Shown here in pieces: positions 1 through 8,873 of a stretch of DNA of 64,000 nucleotides. Every line of letters starts with the position of its first letter. Within the stretch, counting starts at the first letter, position 1. The position numbers and the translations under genes were made by a program. Source of the stretch: JBMNGN01 sp050949865 (GTDB taxonomy: Bacteria; Bacillota; Syntrophomonadia; Syntrophomonadales; Syntrophomonadaceae); contig JBMNGN010000003.1 in the NCBI GenBank assembly GCA_050949865.1, positions 191,342 through 255,341 on the forward strand, read 5' to 3'. The notes under the pieces were generated by a model. It did not search any database. It was not told where the DNA came from and was given only the letters and a program-made list of their open reading frames with translations.

Positions 1-171
1 ATCCGGAGCAAAAGCAAAGGTGTGTTGAAGGCTATTGGAATACCGGTCCATGTTGGAAAACGGACTATCGTCTGGGATATACGGATTTACGATGAAGAGG
101 AAAGATTAATCTGTATATCCCGCTGTACTATTGCAGTAGTAAGCAAGGAGTATTACAACCGGTTGAGTTAA
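1..171 (+). CDS. PaaI-type hotdog thioesterase, 3' end only
   Basis: This is the last 56 codons of a gene that begins before the window. The visible part reads GIPVHVGKRTIVWDIRIYDEEERLICISRCTIAVV, in short pieces a typical beta-strand end of a PaaI-like hotdog-fold acyl-CoA thioesterase: PVHVGKRTIVW, then an acidic turn, then LICISRCT. These enzymes hydrolyse acyl- or aryl-CoA thioesters. The catalytic part lies outside the window, so the substrate cannot be judged. Confidence 0.7.
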   Translation: MRSKSKGVLKAIGIPVHVGKRTIVWDIRIYDEEERLICISRCTIAVVSKEYYNRLS

Positions 172-296
172 ATCAGGCCCTAGGCTATGTTCGCCTTAAT
201 AACCCTGTGTAGATAAATCAGGCCGGTTTAGTTATTATTAAGAAAAAACTATTCTAATACCCTGTTGGTTAAAACAGCATTATTAAGGAGTATCTT

Positions 297-1295
297 ATGC
301 CGAGGATTTATTATATATGGGGTGAGGAACAGTACCTGGTAGATGAAGAGATCAACCTAATTGCTGATAAAATTGAGAATTCCTGGGGGGAAACCCCTGA
401 AGTCATCTATCTGGACGGGGATGAACTTACTCCAGCTCAATTAAGGGAACAACTGGAATTTAGTTCCCTGTTTTTTCATCACAGGTTGGTAGTAATAAAA
501 AGACCGTTATGGATAGAAAAGATTAAAGTCAATCAGCATATTTACCAGGTCATTGATGATTATTGCAGCCGGGATAATGAAGGGCAAACCCTGGTAATTA
601 CTGCAGTAAAACCGAACAACTCCAATCCTATTGTTAAATTATTGGGGAAAAAAGCAGTTACCATAGGTTGCAAGAAACCGGATTCCAGATACCTGGGAAA
701 ATGGTTAAACGAACAGGCCTCGCTGGTAAATTGTAGATTAACCCGTGAAGCACTAGGGCTATTAATTAAAAGCGGGCAGGATCTATACTACCTGCAAAAC
801 CTGATGGAAAAATTATCCCTGATGATTGAAGGAACCGTATTAGACAAGGAAGATGTTGAGCAAGAATTAGACGTCAACCAAGAGGTAAAAGTTTTTAAAT
901 TGACCGATGCTTTGTTAATCAGGGATCCCGAAGCTGCTCTCCAATCACTTAATCAGCTGATGTTGCAGGGTGAGCATCCGGTCTATATATTATTCATGAT
1001 GGTTAGGGAGTTCTTTAACCTGGGCAAAGTAAAGGGTTTTTATGAAGCCGGGTTAAAGAGCCAGGAGATTGCTGAAGCTACCGGTCTTCAGGAATTTAGA
1101 GTAAAAAAACTCCTAAGCTATCAAACCCGGTTTACTTGGACGGAACTGCGCCACCTTTTCCAGGGTTTTCTTGAGACTGATATCAGGTTCAAGTCCAGTG
1201 GGCAGGATGAAAAGACAGTCTTAGAAACCTTAATCATAGAAACATGCACAAAAAAACAAAACCTGCCGAACGACAGGCCTATGTTTACTGATTAA
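297..1295 (+). CDS. holA: DNA polymerase III delta subunit
   Basis: The 332-residue product matches HolA, the clamp-loader subunit that opens the beta sliding clamp during chromosome replication. The N-terminus (YYIWGEEQYLVDEEI) is the usual HolA start; the family carries an AAA+-like fold without an ATP site, followed by a C-terminal collar domain. Length fits the family (about 330-340). An AAGGAG ribosome site at 284-289 supports the ATG. The last 11 bases overlap the end of convergent rpsT, and the terminator of rpsT lies inside the end of this gene. HolA next to rpsT is a common Firmicutes arrangement. Confidence 0.93.
   Translation: MPRIYYIWGEEQYLVDEEINLIADKIENSWGETPEVIYLDGDELTPAQLREQLEFSSLFFHHRLVVIKRPLWIEKIKVNQHIYQVIDDYCSRDNEGQTLVITAVKPNNSNPIVKLLGKKAVTIGCKKPDSRYLGKWLNEQASLVNCRLTREALGLLIKSGQDLYYLQNLMEKLSLMIEGTVLDKEDVEQELDVNQEVKVFKLTDALLIRDPEAALQSLNQLMLQGEHPVYILFMMVREFFNLGKVKGFYEAGLKSQEIAEATGLQEFRVKKLLSYQTRFTWTELRHLFQGFLETDIRFKSSGQDEKTVLETLIIETCTKKQNLPNDRPMFTD
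1247..1277 (-). terminator. rpsT intrinsic terminator inside the end of holA
   Basis: Read on the minus strand, 1277-1262 forms a 6-bp stem (CCTGTC / GGCAGG) with a GTTC loop, and is followed directly by a T-rich run down to 1247. It lies just past the rpsT stop at 1285 and within the holA reading frame. Confidence 0.7.
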
Positions 1296-1551
1296 TGCTA
1301 TTGAATTGCTTGGTTAGTTTGGATTTTTTCCGGTCTGCGGTGTTCCGATGCAAAATGCCTTTGTTTACACCTTTGTCAATCAACGAGGTTACTAGCAATA
1401 ATTCCTTCCTGGCATTTTCAACATTATTTTCTTTAATCGAGTTTAAGTATTTTCTGATCGCGGTTTTTAAGCGGCTCTTTTGCATGTTATTCCTTAAACG
1501 GTTTTGCTCTGCCCGTCTTGCTCTTTTTGCCGGGGTTTTGCTTTTTGCCAC
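1285..1551 (-). CDS. rpsT: 30S ribosomal protein S20
   Basis: The 88-residue, strongly basic protein (MAKSKTPAKRARRAEQNRLRN at the start) is S20, a three-helix protein that binds the 5' domain of 16S rRNA. Translation starts at GTG (1551-1549) behind a near-perfect AAGGAGGTGA site. It is transcribed against its neighbours and its 3' end overlaps holA by 11 bases. A sigma-A-like promoter lies about 30-60 bases upstream and an intrinsic terminator immediately downstream, so it is probably a single-gene unit. Confidence 0.97.
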   Translation of the reverse strand: MAKSKTPAKRARRAEQNRLRNNMQKSRLKTAIRKYLNSIKENNVENARKELLLVTSLIDKGVNKGILHRNTADRKKSKLTKQFNSINQ

Positions 1552-1581
1552 GCTTTCACCTCCTTTTTAGCTGACAGAACT

Positions 1582-1610
1582 AATATAGCATTATAAACCT
1601 TGAATTGCAA
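1582..1610 (-). promoter_or_regulatory. Likely sigma-A promoter of rpsT
   Basis: On the minus strand TTGCAA (1610-1605) and TATATT (1587-1582) are separated by exactly 17 bases, upstream of the rpsT ribosome site. The -35 departs from TTGACA at one position; no experimental support is available. Confidence 0.5.
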
Positions 1611-1720
1611 GAAGAGGATATTATTTTTAATAAACCATATACTAAGAATGGGTTAGGCAAGGTTCTATTTGCCTCCTGTTGACCATAAACTGGTTAAAAC
1701 TGCTTAATGAGGTGGACAGG

Positions 1721-2749
1721 ATGCAGAAAAAGAGCTTTGTTGCCCTATTGAAGAATATTTTCTTGATTCAAGTCTTTATTGTTATCCTGGTAGCAGGGGT
1801 TAATATAGATGTTAACCAGAGACTCATTCAGAATATCTATAAACCGGGCTTTAATTCGCCGATTATTAATATAAATGAACAGATGGCCGTCAAGATGTTT
1901 AAATCGGTAAATGTCGGTCTAAAGGATAGAGAATTAGGCCTTTATTCTTCCTTATCCGATTTAGCAAACCAGCTTCCGAAAAATCTTGTGTTTTGTACCT
2001 TGCAGGCCCTGGCGTTTGGAGATGCCGAACGGCTCCAACCGGAGCCGGAGGTTGATGCTAGTAAAGATATAGGCCTGCCCGCTATAAGCATGGAACCTGT
2101 GCAAAATAGTTCAAGAGCTGATTATCAGACCATATTTAAAGATGGTATGGTAGTTTTCTATTGCACTCATAACGCGGAATCCTACATTCCCGATTCGGGC
2201 AAACCGCGTTTGGATGGTGAAAAGGGGCTTATAAACCAGGTTGCCCTGAACATAACTAACTACTTAAAAAGCGAAGGTTTAAATGCAGTGTTTATCGATA
2301 AGATTCACGACTACCCTGATTACCAGGCAAGTTACACCAATTCACGAAAAACCGTACAGGAAGTCCTGGAATCAGGGAAGAAAGTCTTGGCTCTTTTTGA
2401 TATCCATAGGGATAGTATTCCGGGGCTGACCAATGCTCCTAAAGTCCGGATAGGGGGCCGGGAAAGCGCCCAAATATTAATTATAGTCGGGACAGATGAA
2501 AGAAAACCGCATAGCCATTGGAGGGACAATCTTGAGTTTGCTGAAAGACTGTATAACCAGGGTGAGTTAATGTACCCCGGATTAATTAGGGGAGTTAGGA
2601 CCAAAGCCGGGACTTATAACCAGGAGTATCATGATCATTCATTATTGATTGAAATCGGGACGGATTATAATTCATTTTCCGAAGCCAAATATGCCGGTGA
2701 ACTATTCGCCGATATAGTTATAGAGGTATTAAGGGAGGAAATGGAGTGA
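1721..2749 (+). CDS. spoIIP: Stage II sporulation protein P, cell-wall amidase
   Basis: SpoIIP is the N-acetylmuramoyl-L-alanine amidase that, with SpoIID and SpoIIM, thins septal peptidoglycan during engulfment of the forespore. The 342-residue product has an N-terminal membrane anchor (IFLIQVFIVILVAGVNI) and an outer catalytic domain with the family blocks VVFYCTHNAESYIP, ALFDIHRDSIPG and LLIEIGTDYN. The two His and the Glu in these blocks fit the zinc-dependent amidase site. The reading frame is open from a TTG at 1679, but a GAGGTG site 5-10 bases before ATG 1721 makes that the better start. In many clostridia gpr lies between rpsT and spoIIP; it is absent here. Confidence 0.93.
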   Translation: MQKKSFVALLKNIFLIQVFIVILVAGVNIDVNQRLIQNIYKPGFNSPIININEQMAVKMFKSVNVGLKDRELGLYSSLSDLANQLPKNLVFCTLQALAFGDAERLQPEPEVDASKDIGLPAISMEPVQNSSRADYQTIFKDGMVVFYCTHNAESYIPDSGKPRLDGEKGLINQVALNITNYLKSEGLNAVFIDKIHDYPDYQASYTNSRKTVQEVLESGKKVLALFDIHRDSIPGLTNAPKVRIGGRESAQILIIVGTDERKPHSHWRDNLEFAERLYNQGELMYPGLIRGVRTKAGTYNQEYHDHSLLIEIGTDYNSFSEAKYAGELFADIVIEVLREEME

Positions 2750-2946
2750 GTTTTATCATCAGGGTCAGCTTAATTGCCTTGCTGATAATTATGGTTATTG
2801 CTGGCCTTAATACCAGCAATCAAGCACTGAATCAACTTACTTTAAGCAATAAAGGACCGGTGATCGGGGTAGGTTGGGATGATGACCGACCGGTTCTTTG
2901 TCTTTTAGGGGAAAAGTACCGGCTTAGCCTAGATAAAATCAAATAA
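2746..2946 (+). CDS. Small membrane-anchored protein of unknown function
   Basis: The GTG start overlaps the spoIIP stop (GTGA), so translation is probably coupled. The 66-residue product has one N-terminal hydrophobic segment (IIRVSLIALLIIMVIAGL) followed by about 40 residues ending in GVGWDDDRPVLCLLGEKYRL. I do not recognise a family. Position directly behind spoIIP suggests, without proving, a role linked to sporulation. Confidence 0.6.
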   Translation: MSFIIRVSLIALLIIMVIAGLNTSNQALNQLTLSNKGPVIGVGWDDDRPVLCLLGEKYRLSLDKIK

Positions 2947-3072
2947 CATACTATATACTTTAACCAATTGAAGGGTGCAATTGATATAAAAAATTATTTT
3001 CTTGTATACGTTGCCCTCTAATAGAATTATATTTGATAATATGAATGTATTCGTCTGTGGAGTTGAACAGGT

Positions 3073-4641
3073 TTGAGCGTTGTAGGGAAGCGTGTTGCCG
3101 GTGCAGCAGTACTGCTAATGGTTACGGTAATAATATCCAGGGTTCTAGGCTATGGACGGGAAGTTGTACTCTACACTATTTTTGGACAGAATTATATTAC
3201 CGATGCCTACCGGGCAGCTTTTTCGATTCCCGATTTTATATATATGCTTTTGGTTGGGGGAGCACTTAGTTCGGCCTTTATTCCAGTCTTTTCAGCCAGT
3301 ATTGCCACAGGCAGGGAAGATGAGGGCTGGAAATCTGCCAGTATTGTATTTAATTATATACTGATTATCTTATTTGGCCTGATAATTGTCGCCTATCTCT
3401 ATACCCGTCCTTTGGTAACCCTTCTCGCTCCAGGACTCCCAAAGGACTTCATTGACCTGGCAGTTGGATTGACCCATATCATGTTCCTACAGACATTTTT
3501 TATGGCCCTTAACGGTTTTGCCATGGGGGTTTTGAACTCCTATCACCACTTCACCTCGCCTGCTCTAGGCAGCCTGGTATATAATCTGGTAATTATAATT
3601 GTAGGGGTTTTATTAGTTGATCATTTGGGTATTGCAGCTTTTTCCTATGGGGTAGTCCTGGGGGCCGTATTGAACTTTGCCGTACAAATACCGGCATTGA
3701 GAAAGGTGGGGATGAAATACTACTGGTCCCTGGATTATAAAGATAAGAATTTCAGGCAGATATTAATGCTAATGATACCAGTCCTGGCTGGCCTGGGCGT
3801 AGTCCAACTGAATCTGTTTGTAACTCAAAACCTCTCATCAAGTCTGGGTGCGGGTACAATTAGCGCTATTAACCTGGCCCAGAGAATAATGAACCTGCCG
3901 GTAGGCATCTTTGCAGTATCTATAGCTACGGCTATTTTCCCTACCCTTACCTCTTTAACCGCCCTGGGGGAAATAGAGCTATTCAAACGGACATCATCAT
4001 TGGGAGTAAGGGCAATTTTTCTGGTGAGTATTCCAGCTTCCCTGGGGCTTATGGCTATTGGTGAACCACTTATTCGGCTCTTGTTTTACCAAGGAGAGTT
4101 TACCCTGAGCATGGTAAGGGTTACCAATGAAGCCCTGTTTTATTATTGTATCGGGTTGTTCGCCTATTCATCAATTCAGGTATTAAATCGCAGTTTTTAT
4201 TCTTTAAAGGATACCATCACCCCGGTTTTGGCTGCTGTCACTACGATTGCCTTTAACATCATTCTATCTCTTGAGCTGGTTGGACCTATGGGGCACCAGG
4301 GATTAGCCCTAGCTTATTCACTGGCCGGATTGGTTAATCTATTATTTCTGATGGCGGTTTTAAGGGTTAAACTCGGTTCCATCGGGGGATCCAAGCTGCT
4401 GCTTAGTTTCACAGTCTCGCTGGGGGCTTCAATAATAATGTATGGTGCGGTTAAAACGGCTCTAAACCATTTATTAGCCTTCTTGGATCCGGGCAAATTA
4501 GGTTTAACCCTAAGCCTATCAGCTGCTGTCTTGATCGGGGTGGTAGTGTATAGCTTGCTGATATACCTGTTTAAGTTGGAAGAGACCAGGCTCTTATTGG
4601 ACATGATTGAAAAAAGATTTCGCAAAAAGCCAGGTGTATAG
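3073..4641 (+). CDS. murJ: Lipid II flippase MurJ (MviN family)
   Basis: The 522-residue polytopic membrane protein has about 14 predicted transmembrane segments and typical MurJ blocks (SRVLGYGREVV near the N-terminus, YRAAFSIPDFIYMLLVGGALSSAFIPVF after it). MurJ moves the undecaprenyl-linked peptidoglycan precursor lipid II across the cytoplasmic membrane. Start is TTG 3073 with a weak GGAG at about 3058; no better start is in frame. It is followed by lepA after an 85-base gap. Confidence 0.92.
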   Translation: MSVVGKRVAGAAVLLMVTVIISRVLGYGREVVLYTIFGQNYITDAYRAAFSIPDFIYMLLVGGALSSAFIPVFSASIATGREDEGWKSASIVFNYILIILFGLIIVAYLYTRPLVTLLAPGLPKDFIDLAVGLTHIMFLQTFFMALNGFAMGVLNSYHHFTSPALGSLVYNLVIIIVGVLLVDHLGIAAFSYGVVLGAVLNFAVQIPALRKVGMKYYWSLDYKDKNFRQILMLMIPVLAGLGVVQLNLFVTQNLSSSLGAGTISAINLAQRIMNLPVGIFAVSIATAIFPTLTSLTALGEIELFKRTSSLGVRAIFLVSIPASLGLMAIGEPLIRLLFYQGEFTLSMVRVTNEALFYYCIGLFAYSSIQVLNRSFYSLKDTITPVLAAVTTIAFNIILSLELVGPMGHQGLALAYSLAGLVNLLFLMAVLRVKLGSIGGSKLLLSFTVSLGASIIMYGAVKTALNHLLAFLDPGKLGLTLSLSAAVLIGVVVYSLLIYLFKLEETRLLLDMIEKRFRKKPGV

Positions 4642-4726
4642 GGATTTGTAGTGGAGTTGCCAATCAGGTATAATTTAGCCGTATGCATTATTATTATTTG
4701 CAGGGAAGGATAATGGAGGTTTCAAA

Positions 4727-6526
4727 TTGCAGGATAAAATCAGGAATTTCTGTATAATTGCCCATATAGATCATGGAAAATCTACCTTGGCAGACAGGCT
4801 GTTGGAAATAACCGGAACATTGAATGAACGGGAGAGGCGGGAGCAGTTTTTAGATAAAATGGATCTGGAAAGAGAAAAGGGGATTACCATAAAGCTCCAA
4901 CCCGTAAGACTAAACTATCGTGCTAAGGACGGACATGACTATATTTTAAACCTGATTGATACTCCCGGTCACGTGGATTTCTCCTATGAAGTTTCCAGGA
5001 GCCTGGCGGCCTGTGAAGGAGCATTATTGCTGGTTGATGCCTCCCAGGGAATAGAAGCCCAGACCCTGGCCAATGTATATATGGCTATGGAATTTAACCT
5101 GGAGATAATTGGTATTATCAATAAGATAGATCTTCCCGGGGCTGAACCCGAAAAAGTTAAACAAGAGATGGAGAATGTGCTGGGTTTAGATAGGGAGCAG
5201 ATATTATTAATATCAGCCAAGATGGGTACCGGGGTTGAAGAGGTACTGGAGGCTATTGTATCGAGGATACCACCTCCCCAGGGAGAGGAAAATGAGCCTC
5301 TTAAAGCAATGATTTTTGATTCCTATTTTGACTCCTATAAAGGTGTAATTTCCTATGTGCGTATATTCAGCGGTACCCTGTCGGAAACCGACCATATCCT
5401 AATGATGACCAGCCAAAAGGAGTATGAGGTAAACGAACTGGGGGTATTGAATCCATATATGGCCCAGGTTAAAATGCTTAAGCCCGGCGAAGTTGGCTAT
5501 ATTTCAGCCGGGATAAAAAACGTTACCGACACCAGAGTGGGAGATACGATAACCAAAGCCAATAACCCGGCCCGAGAACCGCTGCCAGGATATCAAAAGG
5601 TTAAACCTATGGTATATTGTGGGATCTATCCGCTGGAGAACAATGATTTTGAAAGGCTTAGGGATGCCCTGGAAAAATTAATACTAAACGATGCTGCCCT
5701 TTTCTTTGAACCAGAAACCTCCGATGCCTTAGGTTTTGGTTTTAGATGTGGTTTCCTGGGATTACTTCATTTGGAAATCGTAAAAGAACGCCTGGAGAGG
5801 GAATATGATTTAAGCCTGCTGGTTACCGCACCCAGTGTTGTATATAAAATAGTACTTACTGATGGCACCGATCTTAGCTTGAAGAATCCTACCCACTGGC
5901 CGGAGCCGCAAAAAATAGACCGGGTTCTAGAGCCTTTTGTAAAAGCTTCCATAATGGTGCCAAATGAATATATTGGTCCGGTAATGGAATTGTGCCAGGA
6001 AAAGAGAGGCAGCTTTGTGACTATGGAATACCTTTCAGCCCAAAGGGTTATGATAATTTACACCCTTCCGTTGGCCGAGATTCTATATGACTTTTTTGAT
6101 AGCCTGAAGTCTCGTACCAAAGGCTACGCCTCCCTGGATTATGAGGTAAAGGGATATGAAGAGTCCAGTCTGGTTAAGCTGGATATTATCTTGAATGGGG
6201 AAGTAATCGATGCCTTGAGCCTGATTGCTCATAAAGACAGGGTTTACTATCAGGCTAGGGCAACAGTTGAAAAGCTTAGGAAAATTATCCCCCGCCAGCT
6301 GTATGAAGTCGTCATACAAGCCGCTATAGGCAGCCGGATTATTGCTCGGGAGAGCATAAAAGCCATGAGAAAAGATGTATTGGCCAAGTGCTATGGCGGA
6401 GATATAACCCGAAAAAAGAAATTGCTTGAAAAACAAAAGGCTGGTAAAAAGCGCATGAAACAGATTGGCCATATCGAGGTTCCCAAGGATGCATTTTTGT
6501 CCATTATGAATATTGAAAATGATTAG
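4727..6526 (+). CDS. lepA: Elongation factor 4 (LepA)
   Basis: This 599-residue translational GTPase carries G1 (AHIDHGKSTLADRL), G3 (DTPGHVDFSYEVSRSLA) and G4 (NKIDLPGA) motifs, EF-G-like domains II, III and V, and the LepA-specific C-terminal domain (DVLAKCYGGDITRKKKLLEKQ). LepA acts on stalled or assembling ribosomes at the membrane and in the cytoplasm. Start is TTG 4727 behind GGAGGT at 4715-4720. Order lepA-hemW-hrcA is common in Firmicutes. Confidence 0.97.
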   Translation: MQDKIRNFCIIAHIDHGKSTLADRLLEITGTLNERERREQFLDKMDLEREKGITIKLQPVRLNYRAKDGHDYILNLIDTPGHVDFSYEVSRSLAACEGALLLVDASQGIEAQTLANVYMAMEFNLEIIGIINKIDLPGAEPEKVKQEMENVLGLDREQILLISAKMGTGVEEVLEAIVSRIPPPQGEENEPLKAMIFDSYFDSYKGVISYVRIFSGTLSETDHILMMTSQKEYEVNELGVLNPYMAQVKMLKPGEVGYISAGIKNVTDTRVGDTITKANNPAREPLPGYQKVKPMVYCGIYPLENNDFERLRDALEKLILNDAALFFEPETSDALGFGFRCGFLGLLHLEIVKERLEREYDLSLLVTAPSVVYKIVLTDGTDLSLKNPTHWPEPQKIDRVLEPFVKASIMVPNEYIGPVMELCQEKRGSFVTMEYLSAQRVMIIYTLPLAEILYDFFDSLKSRTKGYASLDYEVKGYEESSLVKLDIILNGEVIDALSLIAHKDRVYYQARATVEKLRKIIPRQLYEVVIQAAIGSRIIARESIKAMRKDVLAKCYGGDITRKKKLLEKQKAGKKRMKQIGHIEVPKDAFLSIMNIEND

Positions 6527-6572
6527 TTAAAGGTAGAATTGCTATTAATACTAGAATAAGGAAAGGTAGTAA

Positions 6573-7733
6573 GTGTCAATATTTTTCCACAGTGAGAATA
6601 AACTAGGAATGTACATCCATATTCCCGTTTGCTTGCAAAAGTGTCATTATTGCGATTTTTATTCGATCCCACTAAATAAAATGGGTTTAATCAGTACCTA
6701 TACCAATGCCTTATTAAGGGAAATTGACTGCCGTTGCCGGGAAGCTAACGGGCAACTGGTAGACACGGTATACTTGGGGGGCGGAACCCCCAGTCTCCTG
6801 TCGGCCCAGGAGGTAAAACTACTATTAGATCGCATAAGAATGAAGTTTTTGCTTACTTCCAATCCTGAGATAACCCTGGAGGTAAACCCGGCTACCATCA
6901 GCAGAGCAAAGGTTTTGGGATATATAGAAGCCGGGGTTAACCGGTTGTCTGTCGGTGCTCAAAGCTTTATCGGCAGAAATCTTAAAGTGCTGGGCAGGTT
7001 ACATACCCCTGAGGATATCCTGGAGACAGTAGATATTATCCGTACCTGCGGCATAAAAAACCTAAACCTTGATTTGATATATGGTATCCCTGCCCAGTCG
7101 CAAGCTGAATGGGAAACAAGCCTGAAGGCTGCGGTCAATTGCCATCCGGAGCATATTTCAGTTTACTTGTTAGAACCGGGTGTTAATACTCCTCTCAGGC
7201 ATAGTATAGAAAAGGGCAGGATTGCATCTCTAGCAGAGGATACCGAGGGGGCCATGTATGATTATGCCATAGAATACTTGGCCGATCATGGTTTTACACA
7301 ATACGAATTATCTAATTTTAGTCTTCCCGGCCAGGAATGCCGTCACAATTTGAAGTACTGGGGAGCCTATCAATATATAGGATTGGGAGCCGGAGCAGTA
7401 AGCTTTGACGGGGCAGCCCGCTCAATGAACAAGCCGGTGATTAAAACTTATATCGACTGCCTAAGCCATGGTAAATCGTGTCCGGTGGAAATTCTGGAAT
7501 CCATGTCCGATAGGGAAGTGGTTGCAGACGCATTAATACTGGGCCTAAGGCTGTGTGCGGGAATAAACCTGGAAGCCTTTAAATTGAGGTTCAATACTGA
7601 TATTATTTCGGATTTTCCAGCAATAATACCCCTTATCGATCAAGGGCTGCTTGAGATAGAACATGGATATCTAAGGCTGACAAGAGGCAGTTATTTCGTT
7701 TCCAATCAGGTTTTTTATCGATTAATCATATAG
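6573..7733 (+). CDS. hemW: HemW-like radical SAM protein
   Basis: The 386-residue protein has the radical-SAM cluster motif CLQKCHYC (CX3CX2C) at about residue 20, the glycine-rich YLGGGTPSLL block, and the HNLKYW sequence typical of the HemN/HemW family. HemW is a heme chaperone rather than a true coproporphyrinogen III dehydrogenase; older annotations call it HemN. Start is GTG 6573 behind a modest AAAGG site. It lies between lepA and the heat-shock operon. Confidence 0.9.
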   Translation: MSIFFHSENKLGMYIHIPVCLQKCHYCDFYSIPLNKMGLISTYTNALLREIDCRCREANGQLVDTVYLGGGTPSLLSAQEVKLLLDRIRMKFLLTSNPEITLEVNPATISRAKVLGYIEAGVNRLSVGAQSFIGRNLKVLGRLHTPEDILETVDIIRTCGIKNLNLDLIYGIPAQSQAEWETSLKAAVNCHPEHISVYLLEPGVNTPLRHSIEKGRIASLAEDTEGAMYDYAIEYLADHGFTQYELSNFSLPGQECRHNLKYWGAYQYIGLGAGAVSFDGAARSMNKPVIKTYIDCLSHGKSCPVEILESMSDREVVADALILGLRLCAGINLEAFKLRFNTDIISDFPAIIPLIDQGLLEIEHGYLRLTRGSYFVSNQVFYRLII

Positions 7734-7742
7734 ATCCAGTGC

Positions 7743-7771
7743 TTGACAAAGGGTATAGCAGATGATATTTT
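7743..7771 (+). promoter_or_regulatory. Sigma-A promoter of the heat-shock operon
   Basis: A perfect -35 TTGACA (7743-7748) and a -10-like TATTTT (7766-7771) are separated by 17 bases. The predicted start point is only a few bases before the CIRCE repeat, the usual geometry for HrcA repression. Confidence 0.75.
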
Positions 7772-7785
7772 TTAGGAAACACTGA

Positions 7786-7812
7786 TTAGCACTCAACGAA
7801 AGAGAGTGCTAA
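7786..7812 (+). promoter_or_regulatory. CIRCE operator for HrcA
   Basis: Perfect inverted repeat TTAGCACTC (7786-7794), 9-base spacer, GAGTGCTAA (7804-7812). This is the canonical CIRCE element; HrcA bound here blocks transcription of the hrcA-dnaK operon and is released on heat shock. It ends 15 bases before the hrcA start codon. Confidence 0.98.
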
Positions 7813-7827
7813 CAGGTGGGTGAGTAT

Positions 7828-8856
7828 ATGAAACTGGATGAAAGAAAAAAGAAAATATTAGAATCAATAATTAGAGACTACGTGGAAACTGCTGAGCCAG
7901 TAGGGTCCAGGGCGGTGGTAAAAAAACACGGGTTAAAGATTAGTGCTGCAACGGTTAGAAATGAAATGTCAGATTTAGAGGAAATGGGTTTTTTGGAGCA
8001 GCCCCACACATCGGCGGGTAGAATTCCTTCTGAAAAGGGTTTCAGACATTATGTTGATTGTATGATGGAGAAGGAAACCCTTCAGGGAGTAGAGCTCATG
8101 ACTCTTCAGAAAATACTACAGGAGAATATTTCAGAGATAAACGATTTGATCGCCCGGATTGGCCAATTTATATCCTGTATTACCAATTATGCTTCGTTTA
8201 TATTAATTCCTTCAGTTAAGTTCAATAATTTTAAATACCTGCAGGTGATACCGCTGGAAAAAAGCAAGGCTTTAGTATTACTGGTTGCAGATTTTGGGAT
8301 AATAATGCATCGCAAGATTGATATTCCTGAAACGGTTGGCCCGGAAGAACTGCTAATGATTGGGCATGTCTTTAACCAGGCCATGCAGGGCAAGAAAATA
8401 GGAGATATCAGCCGGAGCGACCTGGAATACATTAGGGATGGTTTAAAAGCAAGAAGAACTGTAATTAATAATGCATTGGAAGCTATCGATATTATGCTCA
8501 ACAATATGGCTGAGGATCGGGTAATAATCAGCGGAGCCCTGAATATGTTGAATGAACCTGAGTTTAAGGATTTAGACAAACTTAAGCGCATACTGACGGT
8601 TTTGGATGAAGATGAGGTTATAAAAAACATTATATCTGATGAGGAAATTGAGAACGGATTGGTAATAAAGATCGGTAAAGAAAATAGAATCGAAGATTTT
8701 AAAGACATGAGCCTGGTGATTTCCGGGTATAAGAGTTTAGGTGAGATGGGGAAAATAGGGATTATAGGCCCGGTTAGGATGGAATACTGGAAGGCTGCAG
8801 GCACGGTTGAAACGGTGAGCGTTATGATTGAAGATCTGTTGAAAAAATACTACTGA
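7828..8856 (+). CDS. hrcA: Heat-inducible transcription repressor HrcA
   Basis: HrcA is the dimeric winged-helix repressor that binds CIRCE. The product (342 residues) begins MKLDERKKKILESIIRDYVETAEPVGS and carries the recognition-helix region SAATVRNEMSDLEEMGFLEQPHTSAGRIPS. An upstream in-frame GTG at 7816 exists, but AGGTGGGTG at 7814-7822 places the start at ATG 7828. In many bacteria groESL feeds folded HrcA back to the operator; here the chaperonin gene next door is of a different group, which may couple HrcA activity to it. The stop overlaps the next reading frame (TGATG). Confidence 0.96.
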   Translation: MKLDERKKKILESIIRDYVETAEPVGSRAVVKKHGLKISAATVRNEMSDLEEMGFLEQPHTSAGRIPSEKGFRHYVDCMMEKETLQGVELMTLQKILQENISEINDLIARIGQFISCITNYASFILIPSVKFNNFKYLQVIPLEKSKALVLLVADFGIIMHRKIDIPETVGPEELLMIGHVFNQAMQGKKIGDISRSDLEYIRDGLKARRTVINNALEAIDIMLNNMAEDRVIISGALNMLNEPEFKDLDKLKRILTVLDEDEVIKNIISDEEIENGLVIKIGKENRIEDFKDMSLVISGYKSLGEMGKIGIIGPVRMEYWKAAGTVETVSVMIEDLLKKYY

Positions 8857-8873
8857 TGGCCCATGGAGGTAAT

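Noticed and set aside
2332..2604. Opposite-strand open frames inside spoIIP, lepA, dnaJ, the surface proteins and other genes
   Set aside because: They lie within genes with strong family matches, lack ribosome sites and show no recognisable protein features; they are shadows.
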